This document shows, piece after piece, positions 7,417 through 9,387 of a stretch of 9,387 bases of DNA. Position 1 is the stretch's first letter. Every line of letters begins with the position of its first letter. Source of the DNA: Nitrospirota bacterium (lineage in GTDB: Bacteria > UBA2233); assembly GCA_011620345.1 (NCBI GenBank), contig WOZJ01000006.1:1-9387 (forward strand), given 5' to 3'. The notes under the pieces were generated by a model. The model was not told the DNA's origin. It did no database searches and saw nothing but the letters and a program-made list of their open reading frames with translations. The position numbers were made by a program, and so were the translations under genes.

Positions 7417-7517
7417 AGCGATTCCCGTAGCGAGTGTGGGCCGGGGTTTCGTTCGCCCCGAGGCTTGAAGCGGGTTTAGCCAGCCATGCGGGCTATCTTT
7501 CAACAATTCAGACTAAG

Positions 7518-8153
7518 CTAATCTTTTTGGTGCGTGTCGTCAACCCCTAGGCGCTCAAATCGGGCAGAGGCGAGCGCGGGAACGAATATGTCCGAATAGG
7601 ACGCCTCGAAGGATTCTGGAGGGCTCGCCATCCCTATCTCCAAGGCTTTTTGATCGCCCAAATTGATACGTGTCCTTGCTTGGACCCCGCAGGCATCCTG
7701 GTTGACGGAAACCTTGGCTTTCGAGCCGTCGAAAAGGACGACCTGCTCCTCGAATCGGTATACGTACCCAGACGGCTGTGTCCCGGAACAATCGGCCAGC
7801 AAAGGCGGTTGCTCGCCGTTTTGCTGGAGCGAGCGTAGCTCATCGAGCATATTCTCTACGAGCGAAAGCCCCTCGAGGCTGTTGAGCGGGCGCAAATCGA
7901 GCCTGACGTAGATCGTGGGCACCTGCCCGTCCTGGGGAGGGTAGGCGATGACCATTTCAGAAACGGCCTGGCGATCTTCCTCCCTTGGAAAGCGCAGGGG
8001 AACCTGCTTCCAGCCGTCCGGAAGCTGCAAGCGAACCGCTCCGCCGTTCGAAGCCAGCTTTATCTCTTCGGCCTTGGCCGTGCTTTCTGTCATAAACAAC
8101 CCTAATGCTAGGGTGCAAACGAACGCCAGGATTCTAGGAAACCGCCTGCTCAT
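7518..8153 (-). CDS. Secreted protein of unknown function
   Basis: I do not recognise this 211-residue protein. Residues 1-28 form a clear Sec signal peptide: a basic start (MSRRFPR), a hydrophobic core (ILAFVCTLALGLF) and a likely signal peptidase I site after AKA (26-28). No lipobox cysteine is placed to make it a lipoprotein. The mature part is soluble and mixed alpha/beta in appearance, beginning with a short segment like that of many periplasmic beta-rich proteins (VRLQLPDGWKQVPL, 40-53). It has two cysteines, at 122 and 155, that could form a disulfide in the periplasm. The ATG at 8153 has AGGAG eight bases upstream and lies 16 bases after the aminotransferase stop, so the two genes are probably co-transcribed. 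There is no transmembrane segment besides the signal. Confidence 0.85.
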   Translation of the reverse strand: MSRRFPRILAFVCTLALGLFMTESTAKAEEIKLASNGGAVRLQLPDGWKQVPLRFPREEDRQAVSEMVIAYPPQDGQVPTIYVRLDLRPLNSLEGLSLVENMLDELRSLQQNGEQPPLLADCSGTQPSGYVYRFEEQVVLFDGSKAKVSVNQDACGVQARTRINLGDQKALEIGMASPPESFEASYSDIFVPALASARFERLGVDDTHQKD

Positions 8154-8169
8154 GGCACGATCTCCTGCT

Positions 8170-9297
8170 TTAGCCGGCGATCAACGTTTTGAGGCCGTCC
8201 AAAAGGAGTGTAGCGTTACTAGGCTTGGCTGTCTCACCCATGAGTCCGATACGAAGGATGCGGCCCTTGAGCTCCCCCAGCCCTCCGCCGACTTCGATCC
8301 CGTAGCGGCTCAAAAGCTCCTTCCGGATCCATGCTTCGCTCGTTCCCTCCGGGACGAAGGCGGAGGTTAGCTGAGGCAGTCGAAAGGGCTTGTCCACCAA
8401 AAGCTTGAATCCAAGCGTCTCGAGCCCGTTCTGCAGCGCTTCTCCGAGGGCTCTGTGGCGCTGCCAGCGAGCTTCCATCCCTTCTTCCAGCACGATTTGA
8501 GTGCCTTCGTAAAGGGCGTAGAGCATGGAAATCGGGGCAGTATGGTGGTAGAGGCGCTCCGTGCCGAGGTAGCGCCGGATCAAGGTTACGTCCAAATACC
8601 AACTCGAAACGGGTGTCTTCCTCCGCTCAATCGCCCCGAGGGCCTTTGCGGAAAACGTGATGGGCGAAAGCCCGGGAGGGACACTAAGGCACTTCTGCGT
8701 GCCTGAGTAGCAAATATCGATACTCCAAGCATCCACCTCGACCGGAATCCCCCCCAACGAAGTGACGGTATCGACGACAAAGAGCGTTTCCTTGTCTTTT
8801 AGGTACGCGCCTACCTCTTCAAGCGGCTGGCGAACGCCAGTGGACGTTTCGGCGTGAACTACAACGAGCGCCTTGGCCTTGGGGACCTTTTTGTGCGCCT
8901 GGATAAACCGTTCCGGATCGAAAGCCTCTCCCATTGGGGCTTCGAGCGCGTGCACCCTGGCACCCAAGCGCATAGCGACTTCGAGCAGCCTTTGGCCGAA
9001 CACGCCGTTTACGCCGATGATCACCTCGTCGTCTGGCTCAAGCACGTTTACAAGGCTGGCCTCCATGCCGGCGGAACCCGTTCCCGAGACGGCAAATGTC
9101 AGCTCGTTTTGCGTCCTGAAGACCTGCCTCAAGTTCTCTGAAGTCCGATCGAGGATAGCGAGAAAATCCGGGTCTAAGTGGCCTAAAAGGGGCAGTGACA
9201 ATGCCTGCAACACCCTGGGGTGGACGTTCGACGGGCCTGGCCCCATCAAGATTCGTTCGCCCGGCCAAAAGCCCGTATCGAACTTGAGCGAAAGCAT
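8170..9297 (-). CDS. Class V PLP aminotransferase, alanine-glyoxylate / serine-pyruvate type
   Basis: A pyridoxal-phosphate enzyme of fold type I that transfers amino groups between serine or alanine and glyoxylate or pyruvate, working in the cytoplasm. The 375-residue protein carries the family pattern in order: MGPGPSNVHPRV (18-29), SGTGSAGMEA (71-80) binding the cofactor phosphate, HAETSTGVRQPL (148-159), VVDTVTSLGG (174-183) with cofactor-contacting Asp176, and YSGTQKCLSVPPG (197-209). In the last of these, Lys202 is the expected Schiff-base lysine. RIGLMG (349-354) carries the arginine expected to hold the substrate carboxylate. The ATG at 9297 has GGGAG about nine bases upstream, and an in-frame stop lies just beyond, so the start is firm. 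Exact substrate pair is not readable; related proteins in some genomes carry the old label 'soluble hydrogenase small subunit'. In a C1-using organism it would fit glyoxylate/serine metabolism, which is inference. Confidence 0.92.
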   Translation of the reverse strand: MLSLKFDTGFWPGERILMGPGPSNVHPRVLQALSLPLLGHLDPDFLAILDRTSENLRQVFRTQNELTFAVSGTGSAGMEASLVNVLEPDDEVIIGVNGVFGQRLLEVAMRLGARVHALEAPMGEAFDPERFIQAHKKVPKAKALVVVHAETSTGVRQPLEEVGAYLKDKETLFVVDTVTSLGGIPVEVDAWSIDICYSGTQKCLSVPPGLSPITFSAKALGAIERRKTPVSSWYLDVTLIRRYLGTERLYHHTAPISMLYALYEGTQIVLEEGMEARWQRHRALGEALQNGLETLGFKLLVDKPFRLPQLTSAFVPEGTSEAWIRKELLSRYGIEVGGGLGELKGRILRIGLMGETAKPSNATLLLDGLKTLIAG

Positions 9298-9335
9298 GTT
9301 TTGCGTCTCCCGGTTGTTATTTTAGTTATGTGAGC

Positions 9336-9363
9336 ATTGTAGCATGGCCTCGAAGACCCTAAA
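9336..9363 (-). promoter_or_regulatory. Candidate promoter for the aminotransferase / secreted-protein unit
   Basis: Reading the minus strand, TACAAT (9336-9341) is a near-consensus -10 box. Upstream at 17-base spacing is a poor -35 match (TTTTAG, about 9359-9364). The -10 box lies 39 bases before the ATG, which leaves a short untranslated leader with the ribosome site in the right place. The weak -35 keeps this tentative. Confidence 0.4.
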
Positions 9364-9387
9364 AGCGCTTGAAATAGACGGTATTTT

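Larger units (their letters stand above)
7276..7517 (-). other. Palindrome-rich non-coding leader before cbiL
   Basis: These 242 bases separate the secreted-protein gene from cbiL on the same strand. They contain at least four perfect short inverted repeats: arms 7319-7324/7333-7338, 7386-7394/7408-7416, 7442-7446/7456-7460 and 7477-7481/7491-7495. A run reading TTTTTGACACACATAGG on the minus strand (7343-7359) contains an exact TTGACA, but no matching -10 box follows at the usual spacing. I looked for the conserved cobalamin-riboswitch pieces (B12 box GCCACTG, GGTGAAATCC-like segment) and did not find them. A 68-codon TTG-initiated frame (7300-7506) runs through the whole leader. Its arginine/proline-rich translation looks like read-through of structured DNA rather than a real protein. 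The leader could be regulatory RNA for the cbi operon or a copy of a dispersed intergenic repeat. Confidence 0.5.

Noticed and set aside
7276-7517. Cobalamin riboswitch before cbiL
   Set aside because: Position is ideal, but the conserved B12 box and core segments were not found by eye on either strand. The region is reported only as a structured leader.
9344-9387. Possible start of a divergent plus-strand gene (ATG at 9344, MASKTLKALEIDG...)
   Set aside because: Only 44 bases are visible, there is no convincing Shine-Dalgarno upstream, and it overlaps the candidate minus-strand promoter. It may be real, but this window cannot support it.

Overview
The window is a bacterial chromosomal segment, moderately GC-rich and densely coded, with Shine-Dalgarno-type gene starts. 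It is dominated by a cobalamin (vitamin B12) corrin-ring operon on the minus strand. The genes are those of the cobalt-early ('anaerobic') route: CbiD and CbiG are present and nothing resembling the oxygen-dependent CobG is seen. The host cannot be fixed from this stretch. The small leader reading frame at 7300-7506 gives me an uncertain impression of verrucomicrobial methanotrophs (Methylacidiphilaceae), but that is recollection, not evidence.

Layout from left to right. 1-1410 (+): an APC-superfamily amino acid permease cut at its 5' end by the window edge. 1411-1621: a convergent gap with a terminator-like hairpin on the permease side. 1622-7275 (-): six corrin genes, transcribed right to left as cbiL, cbiC, cbiD, cbiE/T fusion, cbiG, cbiH. 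The last five are packed with 2-base gaps or short overlaps, including an 8-base start/stop overlap. Only the cbiL-cbiC junction is looser (75 bases), and it carries a 12-base perfect inverted repeat. 7276-7517: a palindrome-rich non-coding leader in front of cbiL. 7518-9297 (-): a second two-gene unit, a class V aminotransferase (alanine-glyoxylate / serine-pyruvate type) followed 16 bases later by a small secreted protein of unknown function. A promoter candidate precedes the aminotransferase.

How the genes work together. CbiL methylates C20 and CbiH methylates C17 with ring contraction. CbiG opens the lactone and releases the two-carbon fragment, and CbiD methylates C1. CbiE/T methylates C5 and C15 and decarboxylates, and CbiC moves the C11 methyl to C12 to give cobyrinate. 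Two steps are missing here: C11 methylation (CbiF/CobM) and precorrin-6A reduction (CbiJ/CobK). The cobalt chelatase and all later steps (amidation, adenosylation, nucleotide loop) are also absent. They must lie elsewhere or the pathway is incomplete.

No complete new system was recognised. The items most worth a second look are the structured leader before cbiL, the inverted repeat spanning the end of cbiL, and the uncharacterised secreted protein paired with the aminotransferase.
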